From positions 1-64,000 of the forward strand of contig NZ_CABVII010000004.1 in the NCBI RefSeq assembly GCF_902497995.1: DNA of 64,000 nucleotides, given 5' to 3'. Position 1 is the stretch's first letter. The number at the start of each line of letters is the position of its first letter. Under the pieces are notes generated by a model. It did not search any database. It was not told the origin of the DNA and worked only from the letters and a program-made list of their open reading frames with translations. Source of the DNA: Pseudomonas fluorescens (GTDB taxonomy: Bacteria > Pseudomonadota > Gammaproteobacteria > Pseudomonadales > Pseudomonadaceae). Both the position numbers and the translations under genes were made by a program. Positions 55,549 to 64,000 of the stretch are shown piece after piece.

Positions 55549-55580
55549 AAAAAAGGCAATCATTTGATTGCCTTTTTTTA
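55549..55580 (+). terminator. Rho-independent terminator of the solute-binding protein
   Basis: Perfect 13-bp stem, AAAAAAGGCAATC and GATTGCCTTTTTT, with an ATTT loop, followed by TATTT. Strong intrinsic terminator 15 bp after the stop. Confidence 0.95.
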
Positions 55581-56047
55581 TTTAAATCACCCGTACTTTT
55601 CAGTTTCATTAGCCCACTCAACTTACCCTCCTTCACACGAAGAATAAGCCTTCCTTGTAGCAATACAGCCCTCACAGACCGATTTAGGGTCTGCCACCTA
55701 ACTCACTTCATTCACTTCTTTTGCGCGCCAAGGATGTTCAACAGAGTTCACGTAGAACGCTTACATTTCAGCTAGGACTAATAGTTTCAAGCATGCAATT
55801 TCAATATCGATGTTCTTTTTTCCACCACTATTTTTGAGGATTCGCATTTATGAGTCTTCATGAGTCGAAAAATTTTGCCGGCCTCGGTGGCGTGTTAATT
55901 ACATCGACGGCTAAAAATTCGAAAATCAATGCCTAGCGCCCCCCCCGACAGATACCCGACTCACTCGACAGAGCACGTAATGATGAATTCGCGCATTACC
56001 TCAACCATTGATACTAAAGCGCTCCGCGGATTGAGTTTATTTAGCCG
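55581..56047. other. Intergenic, no gene seen
   Basis: About 470 bp, AT-rich for this window. A 28-codon frame at 55850-55936 has a GAGGA sequence 9 nt upstream but no similarity; it is not called as a gene. No RNA or repeat seen. Confidence 0.5.
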
Positions 56048-56078
56048 CAAAAAAAAGCCCGATGGAGTGCACCGGGCA
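56048..56078 (-). terminator. Terminator of the racemase/ETF operon
   Basis: On the minus strand GCCCG and CGGGC enclose a short loop and are followed by at least eight T residues (plus-strand AAAAAAAA at 56049-56056). It lies 60 bp after the racemase stop and fits an intrinsic terminator. Confidence 0.75.
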
Positions 56079-56136
56079 AATTGAGAAAAAACCTAACTAA
56101 GGCGGTACAACTTAATTCAGCACAAATGATGCATCT

Positions 56137-56919
56137 TTAAAGGTTCGGTTTACGATTCGCAAACTGCTTACGGACACTTGAAAACTCTTCAGCGTTTCGA
56201 TCCTTGAGGTTCTGGTAATACGCGCGGCGACTGATGGCATATGCGCCTTGTTGCTTGAGCTCAGCTAAGGATTGCGCGAGTTTCAACGCCATTGTATTCG
56301 GGTTGAGGATGGACACATCACGCGGAGCACCTTCCATAATCGACTTCTCGTACGACGCCGAGATAATGGTGCAGCCGAGAATGCAAACGTCGGCTTCAGC
56401 TTCTTGACGGATTTTGGTCGCTGCGGCCACAGCATCTCGCGCTACGCCGGCAGTATCCTGAATCATATCAGTCACCCACCAGTCGATGCAGTCGACTTTA
56501 CGGCAGTGTGCATCTTCACCGTAAAGGCGAACCATATCTCGCAGATACGGAACGGCTTTGTGATGGTCGGTCACCAAAACGTATTCATGGCCATAATAGG
56601 GGGCCAGTTGCATCGTTGCCTCTAGCGGGCCAATGACAGGGATATCGACCAATTCCCGTGCAACGCGTACGCCTGGATCATAGCAACAGCCAACAATGAC
56701 GGCGTCGAACCCAGCCTTTTCCGCGTCGATACAACTCTCGAAAATAGCCTCTTCAATCAAATGTTTGTTGTAATAGTAGTCGATATTTTCGGGGCAGTTT
56801 TTGGTATTACTAACGACGAGCTCAGCCCCCCCTGTCAGATAAGGAGCCATGGTCTCCATGATCAGCCCGTTGTAAGCATCCGTGCCGAAAGGGTTGATGA
56901 AATTAATTTTTACACCCAT
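56137..56919 (-). CDS. Asp/Glu/hydantoin racemase-family protein
   Basis: 260-residue two-domain protein of the aspartate/glutamate/hydantoin racemase superfamily. Two cysteines in the expected places act as acid and base: VIVGCCYDPGVR and ILGCTIISASYEK. The N-terminus begins VKINFINPFGTDAYNGL, close to hydantoin racemases. It would invert a stereocentre of an amino acid or a hydantoin-like ring. It sits 14 bp downstream of etfA1, so it is the last gene of the operon. Together with the FAD dehydrogenase it suggests conversion of one enantiomer to the one that can be oxidised. The exact substrate is unknown. Confidence 0.85.
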   Translation of the reverse strand: MGVKINFINPFGTDAYNGLIMETMAPYLTGGAELVVSNTKNCPENIDYYYNKHLIEEAIFESCIDAEKAGFDAVIVGCCYDPGVRVARELVDIPVIGPLEATMQLAPYYGHEYVLVTDHHKAVPYLRDMVRLYGEDAHCRKVDCIDWWVTDMIQDTAGVARDAVAAATKIRQEAEADVCILGCTIISASYEKSIMEGAPRDVSILNPNTMALKLAQSLAELKQQGAYAISRRAYYQNLKDRNAEEFSSVRKQFANRKPNL

Positions 56920-56933
56920 GACGGTCTCCGAAT

Positions 56934-57863
56934 TTACAGTGCGTTGGTCAGTTCAGGAATAATCTCGAAGACATCGCCCACCAAACCAAAATCAGCAACC
57001 TGAAAGATCGGGGCTTCTTCGTCTTTGTTGATGGCAACAATGATTTTGGAACCCGTCATACCGGCGAGATGCTGAATAGCGCCCGAGATACCGCAAGCGA
57101 AATAAAGCTCAGGAGCAACAATTTTTCCGGTTTGACCAATCTGCCAATCGTTCGGTGCGAACCCCGAGTCTACCGCTGCGCGAGAGGCACCGATGGCCGC
57201 GCCAAGCTTGTCGGCAAGCGGGCTGAGTGTCGCGCTGAATTTCTCTGCTGAGCCTAAAGCGCGACCACCCGCTACAACTATCTTCGCCGAAGCCAATCCA
57301 GGACGTTCACTGGTAGCAAGAGCGTTGCTCACGAAAGTCGTAGGCGCAGCCTCAACCGTAACACTCAAGGCCTCTATCGTAGAGCTTCCCATCTTGCCGG
57401 CAGCCTCGAAGGCCGTAGCGCGAATGGTAAGGACTTTCTTGAAGTCTGAAGACTGCACGATTTGGAGTGCGTTGCCTGCATAGATCGGGCGCACGAAAGT
57501 ATCAGGTGAAATGACCTCAATAACTTCGGAAACCTGCATCACGTCAAGCTTTGCCGCCACGCGTGGAAGCACGGATTTTCCGGCTGCCGAAGCAGCAGCA
57601 AGTATGACGGCATACTCAGGAGCGAGTTTGACGACGAGGCTAGCGATGGACTCCGATAGTCCGTGCTCTAGCGAGACATCATCAGCTAGCAGAACCTTCG
57701 TTACACCATCAAGCTTGGCAGCCTGGGATGCAACTGAGTCAACAGCATAGCCAGCGATAAGGACATGAATGTCCATTTGGAATTTCGCAGCAGCGCCCAC
57801 GGCCTTAGCAACATCATCAGCCAAGACCCCAGCGGCGTGATCAGCAACAACGAGAACAGTCAT
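56934..57863 (-). CDS. etfA: Electron transfer flavoprotein, alpha subunit (first pair)
   Basis: 309-residue ETF alpha. The C-terminal FAD domain is canonical: GASRAAVDSGFAPNDWQIGQ, IVAPELYFACGISGAIQHLAG, VAINKDEEAPIFQVADFGLV. The ATG at 57863 follows GGGAG; the earlier TTG frame is not needed. With EtfB (14 bp upstream) it carries electrons from FAD dehydrogenases to ETF-quinone oxidoreductase. Sequence is of the ordinary group I (housekeeping-like) type, and differs clearly from the second alpha subunit at 61466-62431. It may also serve the acyl-CoA dehydrogenases of the island. Confidence 0.95.
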   Translation of the reverse strand: MTVLVVADHAAGVLADDVAKAVGAAAKFQMDIHVLIAGYAVDSVASQAAKLDGVTKVLLADDVSLEHGLSESIASLVVKLAPEYAVILAAASAAGKSVLPRVAAKLDVMQVSEVIEVISPDTFVRPIYAGNALQIVQSSDFKKVLTIRATAFEAAGKMGSSTIEALSVTVEAAPTTFVSNALATSERPGLASAKIVVAGGRALGSAEKFSATLSPLADKLGAAIGASRAAVDSGFAPNDWQIGQTGKIVAPELYFACGISGAIQHLAGMTGSKIIVAINKDEEAPIFQVADFGLVGDVFEIIPELTNAL

Positions 57864-57877
57864 GATAACTCCCGACT

Positions 57878-58624
57878 TCAAACGACTGATGCGGCTTTGA
57901 GCTTTTCAACCAGCTCAGCCACTGAAGAAACACGGATACCCGCCTTCCGAACAGGCGGCTCTTGTACCTTCACAACCTTCAAACGCGGTGTTACGTCTAC
58001 GCCATAATCCGCTGGAGTCTTTTTTTCCAGCGGCTTTTTCTTCGCCTTCATGATGTTCGGTAGCGATGCATAACGCGGTTCGTTCAGACGCAGGTCAGTC
58101 GTGATCACTGCCGGAAGTGTGACGCGTACGGTCTGAGAGCCACCATCGACTTCTCGCGTGACCAGAACACAATCGACTTCAACTTCTACCTTGGAGGCGA
58201 AAGTCGCTTGCGAGGCGTCTAAGAGGGCCGCCAGCATTTGACCGGTCTGATTACAGTCATCGTCGATTGCCTGCTTACCTACAAAAATCAGGCCGGGTTG
58301 CTCGATGTCACAAATACCCTTGAGGATCTTGGCTACTGCCAAAGGCTCAACCACTTCCTCTGACTGAACGAGGATTGCGCGATCCGCCCCCATCGCCAAC
58401 GCGGTGCGAAGAGTTTCCTCGCATTTGGCCGTACCGATCGAGACCACGATGATTTCGGCGTCGAGACCGGCTTCTTTCAATCGAACAGCCTCCTCCACCG
58501 AAATCTCGTCAAAGGGATTCATCGACATCTTGATGTTATCAAGGTCAACAGCCGAGCCATCTGATTTAACCCGGATCTTGACGTTGTAATCCACAACCCG
58601 TTTTACTGGAACGACAATCTTCAT
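57878..58624 (-). CDS. etfB: Electron transfer flavoprotein, beta subunit (first pair)
   Basis: 248-residue ETF beta with the family N-terminus [20 protein letters not shown], the [15 protein letters not shown] segment and the signature [20 protein letters not shown]. The start is the ATG at 58624, with AGGAGC upstream. Binds AMP and partners EtfA1, whose start is 14 bp downstream. It is followed upstream (higher coordinates) by the DAO gene after 142 bp. Confidence 0.95.
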   Translation of the reverse strand: MKIVVPVKRVVDYNVKIRVKSDGSAVDLDNIKMSMNPFDEISVEEAVRLKEAGLDAEIIVVSIGTAKCEETLRTALAMGADRAILVQSEEVVEPLAVAKILKGICDIEQPGLIFVGKQAIDDDCNQTGQMLAALLDASQATFASKVEVEVDCVLVTREVDGGSQTVRVTLPAVITTDLRLNEPRYASLPNIMKAKKKPLEKKTPADYGVDVTPRLKVVKVQEPPVRKAGIRVSSVAELVEKLKAASVV

Positions 58625-58766
58625 GCCTGCTGCTCCTATCCTACATTTTAAAGCGTAGTTATTAGGCGAAACATTCCACAACGCCTAATTCATCCCATGA
58701 TGAAAATAGGCACTGACCATTTATAACAAATTAATTAATCAACCAGTTGCTTCACCAACCAAAACA

Positions 58767-59927
58767 CTATGTATTATAGCTGCCTGGCTGCCACTTCCTA
58801 AGTTCCTTCCAGTCGGAAGGAAGGTTTTTGAAACGCTCTAACTTAAGTGCATCTATAGGCATAGACGTTTTACCTTCAAGCGCAAGATCTTTTACTGCCA
58901 CACCGACACTAACTGCCATTCCGAATCCATGTCCGGAAGTGCAAGCGATGATCAACCCCTCAGGATCTGAGAGCCTATCAACGATGCAAACTTGGTCAGG
59001 TGTTACATCTACAATACCTGCCCAACACCGAAGTAATGGAATATGAGCAATTGATGGCATCAACTCAGCTAAGCGGCCTGCGATATTACGGATTATTGGT
59101 GTGTTGGGCTTAGCGGACTCCTCAGTGAGACTGACATCAATCCACTCGTGAGGGCCACCGTTGAAGTGGATGTTTCCACGACGGGTCTGCCGAAGAGACA
59201 AGCCATTGGCGACCATTGCTACGTCAAAGAGCGGTGGCAACGGTGCCGTAACCATCGACTCTAAACGTACTGTAGCAATAGGAATATCAACGCCTACCAT
59301 GGCAGCGATCTTAGCGAGTTGCGGCCCAGCGCAATTCACCACAACTGGCGCGTATATAATCGCATCCGGAGTGCGCACCCCTTTGACGCGTCCACCCTCA
59401 ACAAGAATATCCAATGCTGGACTGTTTTCTAGGATGACCCCTCCGCGATCCTGGAACGCCCAAGCGAATGCTTGGGACGTACGCTGCGGGTTACCATGCC
59501 CCGATCGATGAGTATAAATCCCACCCGCTACCCCCGGCATGAGGGACGGAGCGATTTTACGGCATTGATCTCCATCGATGAGTTCGAAAGGAATCGCAGT
59601 GGTGCAGAAGTGCTCGTAGGTAACCTGCATATCCGCCCATTCCTGGGCGTTAGTAGCAACCCAGAGACGACCTTGCTGCTTCCATTCGGTCGGGTAACCA
59701 AGCTCTTCATCTAAGGTGTCCCACAGTTTCTCAGCCTCAGCAGCCAGAGCTGACTCCATCGGCTGTTCGCCCCGCAAGCTCAGAAATCCTGTTGCACGTG
59801 AGGACGCTTCGGCAGCGGTACGTCCCTTGTCGAGAACAATAACCTTCGCCCCAGCCTTGGCGAGCCAGTAAGCGGATGCCAAGCCTGTAATCCCCGCCCC
59901 AATAATCACAACATCTGCGTTTTGCAT
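58767..59927 (-). CDS. DAO-family FAD-dependent oxidoreductase (amino-acid/amine dehydrogenase subunit)
   Basis: 386-residue D-amino-acid oxidase/glycine-oxidase-type flavoprotein. The FAD Rossmann motif VIIGAGITGLASAYWLAKAG is at residues 6-25, followed by EASSRATGFLSLRG. The C-terminal FAD contact is CIVDRLSDPEGLIIACTSGH. It resembles the B subunits of opine oxidase and hydrogen-cyanide synthase (OoxB/HcnC type), which work with an A subunit like the next gene. It is transcribed 25 bp after that gene. It would oxidise an amine or amino acid and pass electrons on. Substrate unknown. Confidence 0.9.
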   Translation of the reverse strand: MQNADVVIIGAGITGLASAYWLAKAGAKVIVLDKGRTAAEASSRATGFLSLRGEQPMESALAAEAEKLWDTLDEELGYPTEWKQQGRLWVATNAQEWADMQVTYEHFCTTAIPFELIDGDQCRKIAPSLMPGVAGGIYTHRSGHGNPQRTSQAFAWAFQDRGGVILENSPALDILVEGGRVKGVRTPDAIIYAPVVVNCAGPQLAKIAAMVGVDIPIATVRLESMVTAPLPPLFDVAMVANGLSLRQTRRGNIHFNGGPHEWIDVSLTEESAKPNTPIIRNIAGRLAELMPSIAHIPLLRCWAGIVDVTPDQVCIVDRLSDPEGLIIACTSGHGFGMAVSVGVAVKDLALEGKTSMPIDALKLERFKNLPSDWKELRKWQPGSYNT

Positions 59928-59952
59928 ACAAACCTCTTACCTGCAGAGCTAC

Positions 59953-61455
59953 TCAATGAGCACCTGGGATGGTGTCTTCCACCGGGTGCAGCCACGTCGG
60001 CCAGGTGTCACGCATTTCTTTGGGTTCATCGTGCGCACGAATGATGTTCAATGGTAAAGCACGTACAGGAACTCGATAGCTACCTGGGGAAACCTTACTC
60101 AATTCGATTCCCGAGACCCCTGCTAGCAGCATCGCCGAATGCTCACGACAGCGACGACCTTGGCAGTGCCCCATACCAACTCGTGTCATCCTTTTGAGCA
60201 TGTCCTGACTCGCGCGCCCCTCTGCAACGAAGGTCTTCACTGCCTCGCAGGGACTACTATTTGTTGAAGCCAGGTACTTGGGCGCTCTGACTTCGACGAG
60301 CTCCCGTCGTGTCACGTCCTCACACTGGCAAGCCATGACGTCCATTCCACCTGCACTGACAAGGGCATCCAACCAATACTGCGGAGGGTAGTTCGACCGA
60401 GAGTCAGAACTGACGTCCGGAGCTTCGATTGAGCACTCTGTTTCCTGCCCCTCGCGCATAGCGATGGCGGCCGCAATTCGCTGACCGTGGTAAATCGATA
60501 CTTCTGGATTGATCAGCGCAGCCTCTGCAACACCGCCGGCATCACCCGCCACGAACACATTGCGAAGCGAAGTCTCAAAATCCGCAGACAGCTGTGGCGC
60601 CCAGCCACCCCGATTAGCGTCAAAATCGACCGCGCAACCTGCAGAGGCCACAAGCTCTATATTGGGGACAACACCGTAGGCCATGCAGATTGTGTCGCAG
60701 GTGATTTGCACTGGAGGAAGGCTTTTATCAGCTGCAACAAGACTCGCACCGCTCACCTCGTTTATGCCCGCCACCTTCTGGATGCAATAACCGGTGAAGA
60801 ACTCCACCCCCTGATCTTTCAGAGATGCGGCGAGAACTGAATCTCCCTGTACTTCATTGGCTGCCTCGATGACTCCTACAACATTAATGCCTGTTTCAAT
60901 CGCCTGGATTGCGAGCTGCAGCGCCAGGTTACCCGAACCGAGAATCAGCACTTGATTACCACCAAGCGCTTGGTATTTACCAATTAAGGTCGTGGCTCCT
61001 TTGGCACCAAGGACACCCGGTAGATGCCAACCGTCGAATGACAACACCAGATCCCGTGCACCGGCAGCTACGATCAGATAGTCAAAACCCAGCATCCAGG
61101 ACTTTTCAGCGTCTGCAAGACCAACTTGGCTGCATTCCAAGTGCTCATTATTGGCACCTGGAACAAATAGACCCCATACACAAGTATTGGTCAGCACCTC
61201 GACGCCCGCTTCGAGACAATCCATCAGCAAGTCGTTCGAACCCAATACACGATCAGCGATGGTGCCCTCGTCCGACAGTACGGGAGCAAGGCGCGCACCA
61301 TAGAAGTAAGGTGCATCCAAACTCATAGCTGCCGTGTTTTGGGGATGTTCATCAATAAGCGTCACAGCCAGTCCTCGGCGCGCGGCTTCAAGCGCAGCAG
61401 TACAACCTGCAACGCCTGCGCCGACGACGACAACCTGTTCTTTTGTAATAGTCAT
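59953..61455 (-). CDS. FAD/NAD-type oxidoreductase with C-terminal [2Fe-2S] domain (HcnB/OoxA-like)
   Basis: 500-residue flavoprotein. The first FAD motif VVVVGAGVAGCTAALEAARR is near the N-terminus; a second nucleotide-binding motif is VLILGSGNLALQLAIQAIE. The third section carries a cysteine-rich BFD-like [2Fe-2S] site, ACQCEDVTRREL then GMGHCQGRRCREHS. This is the arrangement of the A subunits of opine/nopaline oxidase and HcnB. The ATG at 61455 has AGGTGG upstream; the longer frame to 61524 is not supported. Adjacent to the DAO-type partner and to two ETF pairs, it is most likely the electron-transfer half of an amino-acid dehydrogenase complex. Confidence 0.9.
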   Translation of the reverse strand: MTITKEQVVVVGAGVAGCTAALEAARRGLAVTLIDEHPQNTAAMSLDAPYFYGARLAPVLSDEGTIADRVLGSNDLLMDCLEAGVEVLTNTCVWGLFVPGANNEHLECSQVGLADAEKSWMLGFDYLIVAAGARDLVLSFDGWHLPGVLGAKGATTLIGKYQALGGNQVLILGSGNLALQLAIQAIETGINVVGVIEAANEVQGDSVLAASLKDQGVEFFTGYCIQKVAGINEVSGASLVAADKSLPPVQITCDTICMAYGVVPNIELVASAGCAVDFDANRGGWAPQLSADFETSLRNVFVAGDAGGVAEAALINPEVSIYHGQRIAAAIAMREGQETECSIEAPDVSSDSRSNYPPQYWLDALVSAGGMDVMACQCEDVTRRELVEVRAPKYLASTNSSPCEAVKTFVAEGRASQDMLKRMTRVGMGHCQGRRCREHSAMLLAGVSGIELSKVSPGSYRVPVRALPLNIIRAHDEPKEMRDTWPTWLHPVEDTIPGAH

Positions 61456-61465
61456 CGCAATCCAC

Positions 61466-62431
61466 CTACTTGCTACGCAACTCTTGTACTCGCGCAACGA
61501 AAGCAGGCAGGACGGCTTTCGCATCGCCCACTACGCCGTAATTCGCAACGCTGAAAATGTTTGCTTCCCCATCGCTGTTAATCGCCACGACATTCTTGAC
61601 TCGACCGATGCCCGCCAAGTGGTGAATTGCCCCGGAGATACCCGCAGCTACGTAGAGATCGGCTGCAACCTTTAGGCCGCTAAAACCAACTTGTTTGGTG
61701 GTGGGAACCCACCCCATCTCGACCGCTGCACGGGTCGCACCTACAGCAGCATTAAGGCTCTTGGCCGAATCCTCAATGATCTTCCAATTTTCCGCGTTGC
61801 CAATTCCGATACCACCAGAGACCACCACCTTTGCATTACGCAAGGAGGGGCCATCGCCGGCTACTTCGGAAATCGTTTCAAGCACCTCGACAGGGTTGTT
61901 AATGATGCCAAGCGAGACTTGTTCAACAGGAGCTGCTGCACCTTTCTCTGCAGGGACAAACGCACCTGCCGACAGAGTCACGACCTTGAGTTCACTACTG
62001 ATTGCATACTGAGCTTGCACTGCCCCACCAGCGACCGGCTTCGTCGCAAGTAGCGCACCACTCTCACGCTCAAGCGAGGTGCAGTTTGTTACCAAGGCGG
62101 CGTTTAAACGCGCTGCGAGACGAGGCGCCCATTCCAAAGCATTCGAAGTGTGAGGAATGATGATCAGCTCAGCACCCGCTTTTTTCGCGATTTCCGCGGC
62201 GGCACTGACAAACGCTTCGCAGGTGTATTCCGTAACTTGAGCGTCATCCGCGATTAACAGCCGATCAATCCCTGCGGTACTGAATACACCTACAGGGATG
62301 CTGCTGCCGATCAAAGCACCGACGATTTCAGTGCCCGACTCGCGCACACTCAGCGCGGCTGTCACCGCCTCCGCGCTAGCTTGATTGAGAAGGCCATTCT
62401 GAACTTCACCAAAAACGACAATGCTATTCAT
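61466..62431 (-). CDS. etfA: Electron transfer flavoprotein, alpha subunit (second pair)
   Basis: 321-residue ETF alpha of a different type from that at 56934-57863. The FAD domain reads GATRAAVEMGWVPTTKQVGF, VAADLYVAAGISGAIHHLAG and VAINSDGEANIFSVANYGVV. ETFs of this kind are often paired with dedicated dehydrogenases such as those for dimethylglycine or carnitine-like compounds. The ATG overlaps the etfB2 stop by one base (TGATG), and the FAD/[2Fe-2S] gene follows within 10 bp. It is probably the specific electron acceptor of the two-protein dehydrogenase beside it. Confidence 0.93.
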   Translation of the reverse strand: MNSIVVFGEVQNGLLNQASAEAVTAALSVRESGTEIVGALIGSSIPVGVFSTAGIDRLLIADDAQVTEYTCEAFVSAAAEIAKKAGAELIIIPHTSNALEWAPRLAARLNAALVTNCTSLERESGALLATKPVAGGAVQAQYAISSELKVVTLSAGAFVPAEKGAAAPVEQVSLGIINNPVEVLETISEVAGDGPSLRNAKVVVSGGIGIGNAENWKIIEDSAKSLNAAVGATRAAVEMGWVPTTKQVGFSGLKVAADLYVAAGISGAIHHLAGIGRVKNVVAINSDGEANIFSVANYGVVGDAKAVLPAFVARVQELRSK

Positions 62432-63222
62432 CAGATCACCCCTTCTTGAACCAGACGATCAGCCAAGGCACGACCATTTGCTTCGTCCGACCCTTCGGAA
62501 ATCATTACGGTATCTACCTTCACAGGGGGCTTGATATAGAGCCTCTTTAACTCCACAACCGGAGCCGATGAAAGCTCACCCAGATCCGCCTCTGTCCAGG
62601 TAGGGATAACGACCTTCTTGGCCATCATCACCCCTTTAAGCCCAGCTGTACGAGGCTTGTTGATTTCATTAGAAATACCAATCAGCAATGGCAGACGCGC
62701 CTTAAGACGCTGAGTAACGTCCTCCCCCATTCGATCAGCAACAAGAGCATCCGTCTCAACCTGAACGATTGCCTTGACCGGAGAAATAGAGGCGAAGCCT
62801 AGTTTTTCCGCCAGGATAAGATGAGTTTGACCAGCGTCAGTATCGGAAGACGCTTTCCCGGAGAGCACAAGATCGACATTTCCGATCTTTCGAATTGCTC
62901 TCGCAAGCTGGTCAGCGATAACGAAGCTATCGCAGCCCAAGCCAGTCGCTCCCGAAATATGAATTCCGCCGTCAGCCCCCATAGCGATTGCCCGTCGCAA
63001 TTGAGCAATTGCCTGATCATCTCCGACAGTAACGACAGTTACGGTGCCTCCGACGGACTCTTTGATCTTCAACGCTTCCTCAACAGCATTTGCGTCATAT
63101 CCGTTAAGGACTGGACTCATGCCCGAGCGCATCTCGATCGACTTTTCATCCGGTGCAACCTGCAACAGCACAGGTGGGGTGTTGGGATCAAATACTTGCT
63201 TGAGGGTTACAACGATGTGCAT
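62431..63222 (-). CDS. etfB: Electron transfer flavoprotein, beta subunit (second pair)
   Basis: 263-residue ETF beta, with MHIVVTLKQVFDPNTPP at the N-terminus, VLNGYDANAVEEALKIKE in the early helix and NEINKPRTAGLKGVMMAKK in the AMP-binding region. It is the first gene of the leftward operon, with its start facing the nitronate monooxygenase-like gene across 298 bp. It couples translationally to etfA2 through the TGATG overlap. Confidence 0.94.
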   Translation of the reverse strand: MHIVVTLKQVFDPNTPPVLLQVAPDEKSIEMRSGMSPVLNGYDANAVEEALKIKESVGGTVTVVTVGDDQAIAQLRRAIAMGADGGIHISGATGLGCDSFVIADQLARAIRKIGNVDLVLSGKASSDTDAGQTHLILAEKLGFASISPVKAIVQVETDALVADRMGEDVTQRLKARLPLLIGISNEINKPRTAGLKGVMMAKKVVIPTWTEADLGELSSAPVVELKRLYIKPPVKVDTVMISEGSDEANGRALADRLVQEGVI

Positions 63223-63520
63223 GCGATGCTCCTAGGGTGCCTAGCATTTCATACGATGAAGTAGTGATCGCCGACCAACTACCTGTGACTTTGCCTCTGT
63301 CCGCTCGCACGCTTTCTTGTGACCGGCATTTAAAGGCACAGCCTCTGGCAAGGGGCTGACGAAGGTGGCTTGAGATCGAATGTACAACCTTTTGACTTAG
63401 CAGTATACAAAAAAGACTCATGGGTCTAAGATATTTTCCAGGAAGGTCGCCAGCACCCATCGACCCCCGATTTACATAGAAGCGCTGCTATAAAGCGGCA
63501 ACACCAGAGGTCTGTAACCT
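63223..63520. promoter_or_regulatory. Divergent promoter region of the ETF operon and the monooxygenase-like gene
   Basis: 298 bp with no open frame of interest. Promoters for both divergent genes must lie here, but I cannot assign -35/-10 boxes or an operator by eye. An AT-rich stretch (63398-63412) and a weak AGAGG site before 63521 are the only notable points. Confidence 0.4.
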
Positions 63521-64000
63521 ATGCGTACTGCAGTCACTGAAATGTTCGGGATCGACATCCCGCTCTTCGCTTTCTCCCATTGCCGTGATGTCGTGCTTGA
63601 AGCCTCTAAGGCTGGCGGTATGGGCATTCTAGGCGCCGCATGGATGACTCCAGAAGAACTTGAAGTGTCTTTGAAATGGATCGATGAGCGCATCGACGGC
63701 AAACCCTATGGAGTGGATATCGTCTTTCCAGGGACATTCGCTCCGCTCACAGACGATCGTGATCCAGCGAAGATATTGCCTGAGGGTCATCGCCAATTCG
63801 TCGACCGCATGATGAACGATGCTGGCATTCCTGAGCTGCCGGACGATGACGCTAAAGCGTTTGCTCAAGAACATGCCGACAAGATGAAAATGACGCCAAG
63901 CGACAGTGAGCGTTCATTGCAAATCTCACTGCGTCATCCAGGTGTGAAGTTCATCGTTAGCGCAATGGGCGCAGCCCCAAAACACGTTGTTGATTTGGTG
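63521..64000 (+). CDS. Nitronate monooxygenase-like FMN protein (3' end outside window)
   Basis: First 160 residues of a 2-nitropropane-dioxygenase/nitronate monooxygenase-family TIM-barrel flavoprotein. Seen: TEMFGIDIPLFAFSHCRDVV at the N-terminus, then EASKAGGMGILGAAWMTPEE and GVDIVFPG, as in NAD(P)H-dependent flavin oxidoreductases of this group. AGAGG precedes the ATG by about 12 bp. The catalytic His is beyond the window. It is divergent from the ETF operon and may detoxify or oxidise a related nitrogen compound; this is not certain. Confidence 0.82.
   Translation, partial: MRTAVTEMFGIDIPLFAFSHCRDVVLEASKAGGMGILGAAWMTPEELEVSLKWIDERIDGKPYGVDIVFPGTFAPLTDDRDPAKILPEGHRQFVDRMMNDAGIPELPDDDAKAFAQEHADKMKMTPSDSERSLQISLRHPGVKFIVSAMGAAPKHVVDLV

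Noticed and set aside
55850..55936. 28-codon frame with a GAGGA sequence upstream
   Set aside because: Too short, no similarity seen, and GAGGA by itself is weak evidence; could be checked by ribosome profiling.

Overview
The window looks like chromosomal accessory DNA from a Pseudomonas species. The clearest sign is a p-hydroxycinnamoyl-CoA hydratase-lyase (Ech) of the fluorescent-pseudomonad type. The mix of etfBA pairs, MalT-like LuxR regulators, outer-membrane DUF1302/DUF1329 proteins and RbtT/DalT-type transporters agrees with this. No rRNA, tRNA, CRISPR array, integrase or intact insertion sequence was seen. Almost everything is catabolic, and it falls into five blocks.

(1) 1-3.97 kb: the 3' part of a leuC-type gene and a leuD-type gene, a convergent TtdR/DmlR-like LysR regulator, and a 2-hydroxycarboxylate (CitS-type) transporter. 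The context suggests hydroxy-dicarboxylate use rather than leucine synthesis. (2) 3.97-5.2 kb: a gene graveyard with a broken LysR gene and what looks like a broken Xre/MbcA/ParS-type antitoxin. (3) 5.2-37.4 kb: a CoA-dependent catabolic island. It holds a frameshifted aldehyde dehydrogenase, coupled MarR and TetR genes, three acyl-CoA dehydrogenases, Ech, an SDR, a CurA-like reductase, an acyl-CoA synthetase, a second crotonase, a saccharopine-dehydrogenase-like enzyme, a FadB-like protein with its thiolase, a chemoreceptor, another SDR, an RND/MMPL exporter with YCF48-like, DUF1329 and DUF1302 proteins, an SCP-x-type thiolase and a divergent MalT/LAL-type LuxR activator. Together these suggest sensing, outer-membrane handling, CoA activation, beta-oxidation and retro-aldol side-chain cleavage of a hydrophobic, probably aromatic or isoprenoid, acid.

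(4) 38.0-54.1 kb: the most striking block. A leftward array encodes an LsrF/DhnA-type aldolase, an FGGY kinase, a two-domain dihydroxyacetone kinase, pyruvate kinase, enolase, triosephosphate isomerase, a GapN-type aldehyde dehydrogenase, an RbtT/DalT-type MFS transporter and GpmI. Rightward of a shared promoter region are a zinc polyol dehydrogenase and a second RbtT/DalT-type transporter, followed by a convergent GntR/UTRA repressor. Copies of a TGTACGTACA-type motif lie in the divergent promoter and upstream of gntR. Read as a pathway, this is a self-contained route from an imported polyol through ketose, ketose phosphate and DHAP to pyruvate. The lower-glycolysis genes are built in, and GapN bypasses GAPDH and PGK.

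(5) 54.7-64 kb: an orphan periplasmic solute-binding protein, then a leftward cluster with an Asp/Glu/hydantoin racemase-family protein, two complete ETF pairs, and a two-protein FAD dehydrogenase (DAO-type plus HcnB/OoxA-type with a [2Fe-2S] tail). A divergent nitronate monooxygenase-like gene runs off the end. This block probably racemises and oxidises an amino acid or amine, passing electrons to the quinone pool through ETF.

All functional calls come from reading motifs, family resemblance and context; no database search was run.
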